Part shown: piece by piece, positions 35,100-44,223 of the stretch | Layout: each line of letters starts with the position of its first letter | How positions within the stretch are numbered: position 1 is the stretch's first letter | From: Brevibacterium yomogidense | GTDB taxonomy: Bacteria > Actinomycetota > Actinomycetes > Actinomycetales > Brevibacteriaceae | Reading direction: 5' to 3' | NCBI RefSeq assembly: GCF_016107685.1 | Contig: NZ_JABASY010000002.1 | Coordinates: 851,265 to 915,264, forward strand | DNA length: 64,000 bases | The notes under the pieces: model-generated | What the model was told of the DNA's origin: nothing | Seen by the model: the letters and a program-made list of their open reading frames with translations, nothing else | Databases searched by the model: none | Translations under genes and position numbers: made by a program

Positions 35100-35938
35100 A
35101 GGTCGACGGCCTTCATGAGCTCGCCGACCTCGTGCGGGCGCAGCGTCCGCAGCTTGCCGGGACGCTGCTCCGCGAGCGCGATGGGACCGAAATGGGTGCG
35201 GACGAGCCGTTCGACCGGCGTGCCCACCGCGTCGAGCAGCCTCCTCACGACCCGATTGCGGCCCGAATGGAGGACGACCTCGACGAGGGCGTGACCGGGA
35301 GTCGAATCGACGAGCTTGAACGAGTCGACGTGAGCGATCCCGTCCTCCAGTTCGATCCCGTCGCGCAGTCGGGCACCCGCGTCGCGCGGAACCGGACCGC
35401 GCACCCGGGCCAGATACGTCTTCGGCACCTCGTAGGACGGGTGTGTGAGACGGTTCGACAGCTCCCCGTCGTTCGTGAGGAGGAGCAGCCCCTCCGTGTC
35501 GTAGTCGAGGCGACCCACGTAGAAGAGCCGCTCCTGACGATCCCGCACGTAGTCCGCGATCGTCTTGCGGCCTTCCGGGTCGCTCATCGACGTGACGACC
35601 TTCGCAGGCTTGTTGAGAGCGAAGTAGACACGGTCCGGGCTCGTGGTGATGCGCAGCGTGTCGACGTGGACCGCCTGCGTCTCCGGGTCGATGCGGGTGC
35701 CGAGTTCCCGGACCACGACCCCGTCCACCTCGACACGGCCCTCTGCGATGAGGGTCTCACAGGCGCGGCGAGACCCCACTCCGGCGTCGGCGAGCACCTT
35801 CTGGAGGCGCACCCCGTCGTCGCGGTGGACATCCGACACCTGTCCGGTGCCGGTGTTCTGGTTCGTGCGGGCGGCGCGTTCGCGGCGCGAGGGTCGGCGG
35901 GAACGATGTCCGGGGGAACGGGGATCCGATGAGCTCAT
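35096..35938 (-). CDS. rluB: 23S rRNA pseudouridine synthase (RluB/RsuA family)
   Basis: 280 residues. An Arg/Ser-rich N-terminus (1-about 40) is followed by an S4 RNA-binding domain (RLQKVLADAGVGSRRACETL) and a pseudouridine synthase domain with catalytic Asp in GRLDYDTEGLLLLTND. NRVVRRLLDAVG and the final KLRTLRPHEVGEL are typical. It isomerises a uridine in large-subunit rRNA. It is coupled to scpB (4-nt overlap) and tyrA (GTGA), as at the Rv1711 locus. Confidence 0.93.
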   Translation of the reverse strand: MSSSDPRSPGHRSRRPSRRERAARTNQNTGTGQVSDVHRDDGVRLQKVLADAGVGSRRACETLIAEGRVEVDGVVVRELGTRIDPETQAVHVDTLRITTSPDRVYFALNKPAKVVTSMSDPEGRKTIADYVRDRQERLFYVGRLDYDTEGLLLLTNDGELSNRLTHPSYEVPKTYLARVRGPVPRDAGARLRDGIELEDGIAHVDSFKLVDSTPGHALVEVVLHSGRNRVVRRLLDAVGTPVERLVRTHFGPIALAEQRPGKLRTLRPHEVGELMKAVDL

Positions 35939-36543
35939 CCCCCCATTATCCCGAACTCTTCGGCATCTGCCGCACCGGCTTCGCCCGCACGCAGTGCTTC
36001 CTCCCCCTCGGGGAGGAACGGGGCGATGTCCGGAAGGTCCTCGATGCGCTCCAATCCGGCGGCTTCGAGGAACGCGGGGGTAGTCACGAATCTCACGGCG
36101 CCTGTCGTCTCATCGGTGCCGGATTCGACGAGGAGACCCCGCAGCAGCAGTGTGCGGACGACCCCGTCGACGTTCACTCCCCGGATCGCGGAGATGCGCG
36201 CGCGGGTGACGGGCTGGCGGTACGCGACGACGGCGAGTGTCTCCAGCGCCGCCTGCGACAGCTTCGCCGAATGCCCTGCCGTGAGGAACGCAGACACGAC
36301 GTCGTGGTGCTCCGCACGCGAATAGATCCGCCAGCCGCCAGCTGCCCGGGCGAGACGGAATCCGCGGGTGCGGTTCCCGCGCTCCCCGTCGTAGTCCGCG
36401 GCCAGCTCCGTGAGCGCCGCAGCCACCTCGTCGGCTTCGACTCCCAGTCCTTCGCTCAGCTGCTCGACGGTCACGGGCTCATCGGTGACCATGAGCACCG
36501 CTTCGAGGCCCGCGAGCAGCTCGTCCGACACCGCCTCACTCAT
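35935..36543 (-). CDS. scpB: Segregation and condensation protein B
   Basis: 202 residues, two winged-helix domains (about 5-75 and 90-165: KLSQAALETLAVVAYRQPVTRARISAIRGVNVDGVVRTLL). Dimeric subunit of the SMC-ScpAB chromosome condensin. Its start overlaps the end of scpA by 8 nt and its stop overlaps rluB by 4 nt, so all three are co-translated. Confidence 0.95.
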   Translation of the reverse strand: MSEAVSDELLAGLEAVLMVTDEPVTVEQLSEGLGVEADEVAAALTELAADYDGERGNRTRGFRLARAAGGWRIYSRAEHHDVVSAFLTAGHSAKLSQAALETLAVVAYRQPVTRARISAIRGVNVDGVVRTLLLRGLLVESGTDETTGAVRFVTTPAFLEAAGLERIEDLPDIAPFLPEGEEALRAGEAGAADAEEFGIMGG

Positions 36544-37477
36544 GCGATCCTCCGTCCTCCGCCGTCATCTGCGCGCTCTGGTCCACCGTCATGTCCTCGT
36601 CCGGATACGGACCCTCGTCCGGGATCGCGTGGTCGTCCCCGCCCACCGTGAGCGCCACGGTGAGCGGACCCAGCGCCTCCGGCTGGTCGAAATCGCACAG
36701 GCCGGCCTTGAAGAGCTCCAGCAGAGCGAGGAAGCGAGCGACGACCACCAGCCTGCTCTCCGCGTCGTCGACCAGTGTGGCGAAGTCGATCCGCGTCTCC
36801 TCCCGCAGTCGCGACAGCAGCAGCGCGCGCTGTTCGGGGACGGACACGTGCGCGTCGTGCAGATGGTCCAGCGCGACGGCCGGAGGCGTCCGATCGCGGG
36901 ACACGACGGCCGCGAAGACCGCGGCGAGCACCGAACCCGACGTGCTGAACTCCAGCGGCGGGAGGACGTCCCTGAACTCCCTCTCCAGAGGTACCGCGCG
37001 CGGGACCGCCTGCGCCGCGTCCCCCATCCGCTGGGCGAGCACCCGCGACACGTCCTTGTACGCGCGGTACTGGAGGAGGCGGGCGAAGAGGAGGTCGCGG
37101 GCCTCCAGCAGCTCGAGGTCCAGCTCATCCTCGACTTCCGCACCCGGCAGCAGCCGTGCGAGCTTGAGGTCCAGAAGCGTCGCGGCGACGAGCAGGAAAT
37201 GGCTCAGCTCATCGAGGCTCCTGGTCCCGCGCAGCGTGGCGACGTATGCAAGGAAGTCGTCCGTGACCTCGGCCAGCGCGATCTCCGTGATGTCGAGCGA
37301 CCTGCGGGCGATGAGGTCGAGGAGGACGTCGAAAGGACCGGAGAAGTTCTCGAGATCGACGGTGAAGCCCGCCGGGGCCCCGGTGTCGGATGTTCCACCG
37401 GTGACGCCGTCCGCAGCGTCGACCGCAGCCTCCATGGGAGTCTCCGCCGGCGCCTCCGGCGACGTCACGGCGCTCAT
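36536..37477 (-). CDS. scpA: Segregation and condensation protein A (kleisin)
   Basis: 313 residues. An unordered Ala/Thr/Gly-rich N-terminus (about 1-37) precedes the kleisin N-terminal domain (FTVDLENFSGPFDVLLDLIA, LLVAATLLDLKLARLLP). The C-terminal winged helix carries VVVARFLALLELFKAGLCDFDQPE. An acidic tail ends the protein. It links SMC heads to ScpB. The gene lies 2 nt after parA and overlaps scpB by 8 nt. Confidence 0.95.
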   Translation of the reverse strand: MSAVTSPEAPAETPMEAAVDAADGVTGGTSDTGAPAGFTVDLENFSGPFDVLLDLIARRSLDITEIALAEVTDDFLAYVATLRGTRSLDELSHFLLVAATLLDLKLARLLPGAEVEDELDLELLEARDLLFARLLQYRAYKDVSRVLAQRMGDAAQAVPRAVPLEREFRDVLPPLEFSTSGSVLAAVFAAVVSRDRTPPAVALDHLHDAHVSVPEQRALLLSRLREETRIDFATLVDDAESRLVVVARFLALLELFKAGLCDFDQPEALGPLTVALTVGGDDHAIPDEGPYPDEDMTVDQSAQMTAEDGGSHE

Positions 37478-37479
37478 CG

Positions 37480-38373
37480 TCAGGGTGAGCCACCGCGGGC
37501 GATGAGTTCCCGGGCGAGACTGCGGTACGAGTCGGCGCCCTTGTGCGTCGGCGCGAACGTGGTGATCGGCTCCGCGGCGACGGTCGCGTCCGGGAACTTC
37601 ACGGTCCGGTTGATGACGGTGTCGAAGACCGTCTCACCGAACGCGTCGACGACGCTCGCGATGACCTCGCGCGAATGGAGGGTGCGGCCGTCGAACATCG
37701 TCGCGAGGATCCCGTCGATCGTGAGCGACGGGTTCAGGCGGTCCTGGACCTTCTCGATCGTCTCCACGAGCAGCGCCACGCCGCGCAGCGCGAAGAACTC
37801 CGTCTCCAGCGGGATGATGACGCCGTGCGCCGCGGTGAGGGCGTTGACGGTGAGCAGGCCCAGCGACGGCTGGCAGTCCACGAGCACGACGTCGTACTCG
37901 TCCGCGACCTTCGACAGCGCCCGCGCGAGCACCTGCTCGCGGGCCACTTCGCCCACCAGCTGGATCTCCGCCGCTGACAGGTCGATGTTCGCCGGCATCA
38001 CGTCGATGTTGTCCACGGCCGTCTCATGGATGACTTCGTGCGGGTCCAGCCGCGCGCTCATGAGGACGTTGTAGACCGATTTCTCGAGCGCGTTCGGATT
38101 GATGCCCAGCCCCACGGACAGTGCACCCTGCGGATCGAAGTCGACGAGGAGGACCCGCCTGCCGTACCCGGCGAGCGCGGCACCCAGGTTGATCGACGAC
38201 GTGGTCTTGCCGACGCCGCCCTTCTGGTTCACCATCGCGATGATGCGTGCCGGCCCGTGTCCGTCGAGCGGCGCGGGTTCCGGGTACTCCCGGTGGGGGC
38301 GCCCGGTGGGCCCCAGTGGTGCGTCGGCCGCGATGTCGAGCCGCTGCTGCGAGTCTGCCACGTGCTTCCTCAT
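37480..38373 (-). CDS. parA: ParA-family ATPase of the scp operon
   Basis: 297 residues. Deviant Walker A KGGVGKTTSSINLG (about 51-64), Walker A' LLVDFDPQGALS, and Walker B VVLVDCQPSLGLLT. The N-terminal about 40 residues form a basic/proline extension before the fold. It resembles Rv1708 (the ParA-like ATPase beside scpAB) rather than the origin-linked parAB pair; no parB is present here. Likely role is chromosome positioning or condensin loading. It lies 30 nt after xerD. Confidence 0.9.
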   Translation of the reverse strand: MRKHVADSQQRLDIAADAPLGPTGRPHREYPEPAPLDGHGPARIIAMVNQKGGVGKTTSSINLGAALAGYGRRVLLVDFDPQGALSVGLGINPNALEKSVYNVLMSARLDPHEVIHETAVDNIDVMPANIDLSAAEIQLVGEVAREQVLARALSKVADEYDVVLVDCQPSLGLLTVNALTAAHGVIIPLETEFFALRGVALLVETIEKVQDRLNPSLTIDGILATMFDGRTLHSREVIASVVDAFGETVFDTVINRTVKFPDATVAAEPITTFAPTHKGADSYRSLARELIARGGSP

Positions 38374-38403
38374 CTCCTTGCTGCTGCTGCGGTGGGCTTC
38401 AGC

Positions 38404-39366
38404 CTATCGCGCGCGGGGGTGCGACGACGCGTACACCTCGCGGAGCGTCTGCACCGTGACGCGCGTGTAGATCTGCGTCGTGACGACGGAGGCGTGCCCG
38501 AGCAGCTCCTGGACCACGCGGATGTCCGCGCCGCCCTCCAGGAGGTGGGTCGCGAAGGAGTGGCGCAGGGTGTGCGGTGTGACGTGCGGAACACCCGCAG
38601 CCTCCGCGGCCCGTCCGACGATCGCCCATGCGGACTGCCGGCTGAGCCGGCCTCCGCGCTGGTTGAGGAACACCGCGCCGGCGCGGCCGGGCTGCCGCGC
38701 GCCCGTCGTCTTCGACTGCCGGGAGGCGAAGTGCGGCCTGCTGCGCACCGTCCACGTCTCGAGCGCCGCTCGCGCATGGGAGCCGACGGGGACCAGCCGC
38801 TCCTTCGCGCCCTTCCCGTAGAGCCTCACGGTGCCGCGGTCGAGGTCGAAGTCGTCGAGGTCGATCCCCACCGCTTCGCTGATCCGCGCCCCCGTCGCGT
38901 AGAGCAGCTCGAGGAGTGCCGCCGCGCGTCGCTGGACGGGGTCCTCCCCTGCCGTCGTCGCGAGGATCGATTCGACCTGCGCGACCGTGAGCGCGGAGGG
39001 CAGTCGCTCCGTCTGTCGGGGCGGCGAGAGCGCAGCCGCGGGGTCGCCGTCGGTCTGGCCCTCCCCCAGCAGGTGGTCGTGGAGCCGCCGCACGGCGACG
39101 CCGATCCGTGCCTGTGAGGATGCGGCGAGCCCTTCCGCGTCGATCGCGGCGCGGAATGCGAGGAGGTCCTCCTCCGTCACCTCCGAGAGGTGCGCGATGT
39201 CCCGGTCGATGAGCCACGTGAGGTAGCGGGCGAGATCCCGGGCGTAGGCGTCCACCGTGTTGCGGGACAGGCCGCGCTCCAGCTCGATGTGCGCAAGGTA
39301 GTCCTCGACGGGCCTCAGCAGTGGCGCGGACGCCTCGGGCAGGAGCTGCGCTCCGTGGCGAGCCAT
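38404..39366 (-). CDS. xerD: Tyrosine recombinase XerD
   Basis: 320 residues. Resolves chromosome dimers at dif with XerC. The N-terminal SAM-like core-binding domain (about 16-105) precedes the catalytic domain with Arg161 (TGARISE), Lys185, His265-xx-Arg268 (HTLRHSFATHLLEGGADIRV), His291 (LGHASV) and Tyr300 (nucleophile). A short Arg/Gly insert (about 209-231) extends the catalytic domain. ATG at 39366 is 1 nt after the nudix stop. It sits in a housekeeping operon, so it is the chromosomal enzyme and not an element integrase. Confidence 0.93.
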   Translation of the reverse strand: MARHGAQLLPEASAPLLRPVEDYLAHIELERGLSRNTVDAYARDLARYLTWLIDRDIAHLSEVTEEDLLAFRAAIDAEGLAASSQARIGVAVRRLHDHLLGEGQTDGDPAAALSPPRQTERLPSALTVAQVESILATTAGEDPVQRRAAALLELLYATGARISEAVGIDLDDFDLDRGTVRLYGKGAKERLVPVGSHARAALETWTVRSRPHFASRQSKTTGARQPGRAGAVFLNQRGGRLSRQSAWAIVGRAAEAAGVPHVTPHTLRHSFATHLLEGGADIRVVQELLGHASVVTTQIYTRVTVQTLREVYASSHPRAR

Positions 39367-39367
39367 C

Positions 39368-40048
39368 TCAGTCCCGGTCGCCCGGCCACGGGGCGTCCAC
39401 GGGACGCAGGTCTGTCCACCCGCGGGCCCGCGCGCGGTCCGCGTGGAGGATCGCCAGGCAGGCGGTGGCATTGCCGATGCGTCCGGTGAGCACCGCGTCG
39501 ACCGCTTCTGCGAGCGGCGTCCACCGGAGGACGATCCCCCGCTCCTCCCCCTCGCGCTGCGTCCGCTGCGCGGGAGGGAGGTCGGTGACGTCGCGGGCCA
39601 GGTAGATGCGGATGACCTCCGTCGAACCGCCGGGGGTCGTGTACATGTCCGCGAGCGTGTGCCACTCAGCGGCTCGCAGGTCGGCTTCTTCCCCCAGTTC
39701 CCGCGCCGCAGTCACCGCCGGTTCCTCCCCGGCGACGTCGCGCAGCCCCGCCGGGATCTCCCAGTCGCGCATGCGGATGGGATGCCGGTACTGCCGGATC
39801 AGGAGGATACGGTCCTCCTCGTCGATCGCCGCGACCGCGACCGCACCCGTGTGGGCGAGCACATCGCGGGTGAGGGTGCCGCCTGCTTCCGGCAGGTGGA
39901 ACGTCTCGCTCACGACGTCCCAGACAGCACCTTCGTAGACTGTCGCGCGGTCGGTCACCTCGACGTCCACCGGCTGGTCGACGAGGGGGGCCGGGGTCGC
40001 GGGATCTGTGTCGGTGTCTACGCCGGTGTCTGGTCGGTTCTCATGCAT
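39368..40048 (-). CDS. Nudix hydrolase (ADP-ribose pyrophosphatase-like)
   Basis: 226 residues. Cytoplasmic hydrolase of nucleoside diphosphates linked to another group. Nudix box is [24 protein letters not shown]; the last Gly of the consensus is Asp. [22 protein letters not shown] before it is the ADP-ribose-pyrophosphatase signature, and [16 protein letters not shown] after it is also typical. The ATG at 40048 overlaps the pyrG end by 8 nt. It matches Rv1700 by position. Confidence 0.9.
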   Translation of the reverse strand: MHENRPDTGVDTDTDPATPAPLVDQPVDVEVTDRATVYEGAVWDVVSETFHLPEAGGTLTRDVLAHTGAVAVAAIDEEDRILLIRQYRHPIRMRDWEIPAGLRDVAGEEPAVTAARELGEEADLRAAEWHTLADMYTTPGGSTEVIRIYLARDVTDLPPAQRTQREGEERGIVLRWTPLAEAVDAVLTGRIGNATACLAILHADRARARGWTDLRPVDAPWPGDRD

Positions 40049-41708
40049 GCTGGTGCTCCAATGCCGCGCCGATGAGTCCGGCGAACAGCGGGTGGGGTCG
40101 GGTGGGCCTGCTGCGGAACTCCGGATGCGCCTGCGTCGCCACGTAGAACGGATGCGCGTCGGTCGGCAGCTCCACGAATTCGACGAGTGCACCGTCAGGG
40201 GAGGTCCCGGAGATGCGCAGCCCCGACTCCTCCAACCGGTCGCGGTAGGCGTTGTTCACCTCGTACCGGTGGCGGTGGCGTTCGACGACCTCTCTCGCCC
40301 CGTACGCGGTCGCTACCACGCTGCCGTCGCTGAGGAGTGCCGGCTGGCTCCCCAGGCGCATCGTGCCGCCCATGTCCCCGCCACCGTCCACAACCGCCCG
40401 CTGCTCGGCCAGGGTGGCGATCACCGGCTCCGTGGAGTCCGGGTCGAACTCCGTCGACGAGGCGTCTGCGAGACCCAGCACGTTGCGCGCGTACTCGATC
40501 ACCATGCACTGCATTCCGAGGCAGAGTCCCAGAACCGGCAGACCGTGCGTCCGCGCGTGGGCGAGTGCGCCCAGCTTCCCCTCGATCCCGCGGATGCCGA
40601 ATCCGCCGGGCACGCAGATCGCGTCGATGCCTGACAGCTGTGCGGCGGCGCCGTCGGGAGTGTCGCAGGAGTCGGAGGGGATCCACCGGACGTCGACCCG
40701 CGCGTCGTGGGCGAAGCCGCCGTGACGCAGGGCCTCGGTCACCGACAGGTAGGCGTCCGGCAGGTCGATGTACTTCCCCACCAGTCCCACCGACACGGTG
40801 GCCGACGGGCTGTGCACCCGTTCCAGAAGTGCGTCCCACTCCGTCCAGTCGACATCCTGGAACGGCAGGTCGAGTCTGCGGAGTGCGTACACGTCGAGTC
40901 CCCCGTCGTGGAGGACCCGGGGGATGTCATAGATGCTCGCGGCGTCGATGCACGGCACGACCGCATCGAGGTCGACGTCGCAGGCGGCAGCGATCTTCCC
41001 GCAGATGGAATCCGGCAGTTCGCGGTCCGCGCGCAGCACGAGGGCGTCGGGGGTGATGCCGATCGAGCGCAGCTGCGCGACGGAGTGCTGGGTGGGCTTC
41101 GTCTTGAGCTCCCCGCTGGGGGCCAGGTACGGGACGAGTGAGACATGGATGAAGAGGACGTTCTCCCGTCCGATATCGTGCCGCGCCTGCCTCGCGGCTT
41201 CGAGGAACGGCAGTGACTCGATGTCGCCCACCGTGCCGCCGATCTCCGTGATGATGACGTCCGGTGCGCCGTCGTCGGTGCGCTCCGCCTGAGCGCGCAT
41301 GCGGGTTTTGATCTCGTCCGTGATGTGCGGGATCACCTGGACCGTGTCGCCCAGGTACGCGCCTCTTCGCTCCTTCGCGATGACGGAGGAGTAGACCTGT
41401 CCGGTCGTGATGTTCGCGCTCGCGTCCAGCGACACGTCGAGGAAACGTTCGTAGTGCCCGATGTCCAGGTCCGTCTCCGCGCCGTCGTCGGTGACGAAGA
41501 CCTCACCGTGCTGGAACGGGTTCATCGTCCCAGGATCCACGTTGAGGTAGGGGTCCAGCTTCTGCATCGCCACCCGGAGGCCCCGCTTGCGGAGCAGATG
41601 GCCCAGGCTCGAGGCCGTGAGCCCCTTTCCCAGGGAGGAGGCCACGCCGCCGGTGACGAAGATCTGCCGTGTCTGCTGTCCGCCGCTTGTACTCAGTCGT
41701 CTCACCAC
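40041..41708 (-). CDS. pyrG: CTP synthase
   Basis: 555 residues. Converts UTP to CTP using glutamine and ATP. The N-terminal synthetase has [20 protein letters not shown] and [21 protein letters not shown]. The C-terminal glutaminase has GGFGIRG, the nucleophile Cys in LGLCLGMQ and the His-Glu pair near THAHPEF-like [10 protein letters not shown]. The start codon is GTG, preceded by GGAGG and a TAGTAT -10. It is probably the first gene of pyrG - nudix - xerD - parA - scpAB - rluB - tyrA - cmk - der. Confidence 0.96.
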   Translation of the reverse strand: MVRRLSTSGGQQTRQIFVTGGVASSLGKGLTASSLGHLLRKRGLRVAMQKLDPYLNVDPGTMNPFQHGEVFVTDDGAETDLDIGHYERFLDVSLDASANITTGQVYSSVIAKERRGAYLGDTVQVIPHITDEIKTRMRAQAERTDDGAPDVIITEIGGTVGDIESLPFLEAARQARHDIGRENVLFIHVSLVPYLAPSGELKTKPTQHSVAQLRSIGITPDALVLRADRELPDSICGKIAAACDVDLDAVVPCIDAASIYDIPRVLHDGGLDVYALRRLDLPFQDVDWTEWDALLERVHSPSATVSVGLVGKYIDLPDAYLSVTEALRHGGFAHDARVDVRWIPSDSCDTPDGAAAQLSGIDAICVPGGFGIRGIEGKLGALAHARTHGLPVLGLCLGMQCMVIEYARNVLGLADASSTEFDPDSTEPVIATLAEQRAVVDGGGDMGGTMRLGSQPALLSDGSVVATAYGAREVVERHRHRYEVNNAYRDRLEESGLRISGTSPDGALVEFVELPTDAHPFYVATQAHPEFRSRPTRPHPLFAGLIGAALEHQHA

Positions 41709-41716
41709 GGACCTCC

Positions 41717-41722
41717 ATACTA
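41717..41722 (-). promoter_or_regulatory. Probable -10 element for the pyrG operon
   Basis: TAGTAT on the minus strand, followed by GGAGG and the GTG start of pyrG; the -35 is not convincing. It lies in the 48-nt gap between the glycosyltransferase and pyrG. Confidence 0.5.
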
Positions 41723-41756
41723 CCAGTGGGCGGGCCGTTCCGACCCGCCGTGACGG

Positions 41757-42890
41757 TCAGCGCTTCTGGGTGAGCGCTGCCGCGTAGACGTCGAGCAGGT
41801 CCTCCGCGATGAGGGCTGACGCGTCGACGTCGTCGACGCGTCGCTGCACGGCGAACGCAGCGGTCGTCCGATCGATCGGTGAGTCGAGGAGTGTCGTGAT
41901 CGCGGCCAGGAGGCCGGCGGTGTCCCGGGGGTCGACGCGCGGTGCGGCTTCGCCCCATGCCCGCGCGGTGCGCTCGTTCCCCAGGACCACCGTCGCGCGG
42001 CCCAGCTGCATGACGCCTTCGACGTCGACGCCGGTCATGTCCTTCGACGCCACGACGACGTCCGCTGCGGCGAGCACGTCCGCCACGGCCCCCTCGTCGC
42101 CCAGGACGACCGGGTGCCTGCGTGTGAAGCTCTTCGCCACGGTGCTGCGCTCGCGCCCTGTCCCGGTGAGGGCGAAGACCACACGGCGGTCCGGACGGTG
42201 GTCGAACATCGTCACGGCGGCCTCGAGGAACGTCGTGAGTTCGTCCCCGTCCACCAGTCGCATGGGTGTCGCGACAAGGAAGGCGCCAGCCGGGACGTCG
42301 AGGTTCTCGCGCGTCTGCGCGCGTCCCACGACGGGGGCCAGCCGCCGGGACACGTCGGGGCTGCGCAGCTGCGCGCGCTCTGTGACCGGCACCGAATCCG
42401 CGAACTGCGCGGCGACGGGGTCCGTCGTACCGAGGACGACCGCTGCGGTGCGCGCCACGATCCGTGCGGCCGTCCCGTCGAGGACGCTCGACTCGCGGAA
42501 GCGGCCCACCGTCACGACGAGAGCGGGGCGCAGCCGGGCTGGCAGCCCCGTCATGGCGGCCCCCGCCAGCGCGCCGGCGTGCAGCCCGTGGGCATGGACG
42601 AGGTCGACGTGCCGGTAGTGCTGGTGGAGGGTGAGACTCGCACCGGGGTCCGCGCTCGTCACACGGTCGCGGGCACCGATGGGGATGACAGCGAGTTCGG
42701 GTGTCTGCGGCAGGTCCAGATCGCGGACGACGGAGGAGCGCGCGGCGACCGCCACACGGTGGCCGGTGGCCAGGTGGCCGCGGATCGCGTCCACGGCGAC
42801 CTCTCCGATCACACCGCGCGTCGTCGTGACGACGTGGAGAATGCGGGCATCGGGGCTCAGCCCGGCCGACTCGGGCTGGTCTTCGAACAT
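41757..42890 (-). CDS. GT4-like glycosyltransferase, probably catalytically degenerate
   Basis: 377 residues. Two-domain GT-B-like layout: HAHGLHAGALAGAAM and the nucleotide-sugar half with VLAAADVVVASKDM resemble GT4 enzymes and the neighbouring glycosyltransferase. The canonical E-x7-E donor-binding motif is not intact (DMTGVDVEGVM has only the second Glu), and the GxG/N-terminal glycine loop is weak. It may be an inactive partner of, or regulator for, the next gene, or use a divergent donor. ATG at 42890 has GGAAG about 8 nt upstream. It lies 48 nt before pyrG. Confidence 0.7.
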   Translation of the reverse strand: MFEDQPESAGLSPDARILHVVTTTRGVIGEVAVDAIRGHLATGHRVAVAARSSVVRDLDLPQTPELAVIPIGARDRVTSADPGASLTLHQHYRHVDLVHAHGLHAGALAGAAMTGLPARLRPALVVTVGRFRESSVLDGTAARIVARTAAVVLGTTDPVAAQFADSVPVTERAQLRSPDVSRRLAPVVGRAQTRENLDVPAGAFLVATPMRLVDGDELTTFLEAAVTMFDHRPDRRVVFALTGTGRERSTVAKSFTRRHPVVLGDEGAVADVLAAADVVVASKDMTGVDVEGVMQLGRATVVLGNERTARAWGEAAPRVDPRDTAGLLAAITTLLDSPIDRTTAAFAVQRRVDDVDASALIAEDLLDVYAAALTQKR

Positions 42891-42984
42891 GTGCGCTTCC
42901 TTCCGGTCCTGCGACAGTGCGCGGACCGCTTGCGGACGGATGAGTGACCGCCCGGGGTCGCACGCGACTTCACCGTTCCACAGC

Positions 42985-44115
42985 CTACCGGCTGACCTCC
43001 GTGTACGCCGCCCGGGCCGCGTGGGCGGCGTCCTCCTCAGTCGGCAGCTCCAATGCGCGCAGCGCCGCCTTCCGGCCCAGCTCCGCGCGCAGGCCCCCGT
43101 CTTCGAGGAGCTTACGCAGGCCGGCGGCGAAGGCCTCGGCGTCACCCGTCGGCACGAGGATCCCCGCGTCGCCGACGAGTTCCGGTGTCCCTCCCGTCGC
43201 GGTCGCGAGGATCGCCTTGCCTGCCAGCATCGCTTCCTGCAGGACGAGGGCCCGGGCCTCCCACCGGCTGGAGAGGACGAAGATGTCGCTCACCTGGTTG
43301 AGGGCCGGGATGTCGGACCGCTGGCCCAGGAAGTGGACCGCGGGTCGGTGCCCGTTCCGCGCGTGCTCCTCGATCCTCGCCGTGAGTCGCGCCTTCTCCG
43401 CCGCGTCCGCGGATCCCGCGATGAGGCACTGGGCGTCCGGATGGTCCTCCGCGATCGCGGCGAGCGCGTCGATGAGGACGTCGTAGTCCTTCTGCGGCGC
43501 GACCCGGCCCACGGCCAGGAGGAGCGGCCCCTCCCGGGGGATGTCGAGTTCGCGGGCCAACGAGCTGCGCAGCAGAGACGAGTTCACGTCTTCGGCGAAG
43601 CCTTCGGGAGGTGACGCCGCCGGCGCGAAGCGGGCGGTCGTGGCGCCCAGGTCTCGCGCGAGCGCGACGAGGTCCTCACTCACCCCCAGCACACGGTCCG
43701 CGCCGCGCGCGATCGCCTTCGCGACCGCGCGCTCCGCACGCGCACGAGCCCCGGTCCCCATGAGCGTGTTGTGCCAGCTCGAGACGAAGCCGGGCCGCTT
43801 CCGCAGTCCGGTGAGTGCAGCGAGCGTCACGAGCGAGGCGCGGAAGCCGTGCGCGTGGACGACATCGGCGCGGAAAGACGTCACGAGACGCCGGAGGCGG
43901 CGCACTGCTGCGACGTCGCCCGGCCCCACGGTCGTGCTGATCTCCAGCGGCGCGAAGCGGACGCGAGGGCGGTCGTCGAAGCCGAACTGCGCTTGCGTCT
44001 GTGTCGGACCGATCACCCCGACGACATCGCCGGAAGCCGCGAGGTTCTGTGCGAGAGCCGCCACGTGCGTGCCCACGCCGCCCGTCGAGGTGCCCAGCAC
44101 GATGAGGATGCGCAT
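42985..44115 (-). CDS. GT4-family glycosyltransferase
   Basis: 376 residues. N-terminal glycine-rich loop GTSTGGVGTHVAAL (8-21), acceptor-side HAHGFRAS, and the donor-binding E-x7-E pair Glu286 and Glu294 in RWEARALVLQEAMLAGK. It should transfer a sugar from a nucleotide donor to a lipid-linked or exported acceptor at the membrane's inner face. Starts at ATG 44115 with AAAGGGG upstream. It follows murJ by 108 nt and may have its own promoter (TATCCT at 44080-region, see hairpin entry). Confidence 0.85.
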   Translation of the reverse strand: MRILIVLGTSTGGVGTHVAALAQNLAASGDVVGVIGPTQTQAQFGFDDRPRVRFAPLEISTTVGPGDVAAVRRLRRLVTSFRADVVHAHGFRASLVTLAALTGLRKRPGFVSSWHNTLMGTGARARAERAVAKAIARGADRVLGVSEDLVALARDLGATTARFAPAASPPEGFAEDVNSSLLRSSLARELDIPREGPLLLAVGRVAPQKDYDVLIDALAAIAEDHPDAQCLIAGSADAAEKARLTARIEEHARNGHRPAVHFLGQRSDIPALNQVSDIFVLSSRWEARALVLQEAMLAGKAILATATGGTPELVGDAGILVPTGDAEAFAAGLRKLLEDGGLRAELGRKAALRALELPTEEDAAHAARAAYTEVSR

Positions 44116-44149
44116 GCGCCCGTGCCCCTTTCGTCTGCCTGCAGTGGAC

Positions 44150-44185
44150 GGTCCCGCCCTGGGCGGGACCACGGGCTCCAGGATA
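44150..44185 (-). promoter_or_regulatory. Hairpin and -10-like element between murJ and the glycosyltransferase
   Basis: GGTCCCGCCC / GGGCGGGACC (44150-44159 and 44161-44170) forms a stable hairpin; TATCCT on the minus strand (44080-44085 offset: bases 44180-44185) lies just upstream of it. It may end murJ transcription or be part of the glycosyltransferase 5' leader. Confidence 0.4.
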
Positions 44186-44223
44186 TCGCTCCGGCACGCC
44201 GCTTCGCGCCGACGGCCACGACT

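Noticed and set aside
38404..39366. Tyrosine recombinase as sign of a mobile element
   Set aside because: It is XerD in its conserved position between nudix and parA/scpAB, with no attachment repeats or phage genes.
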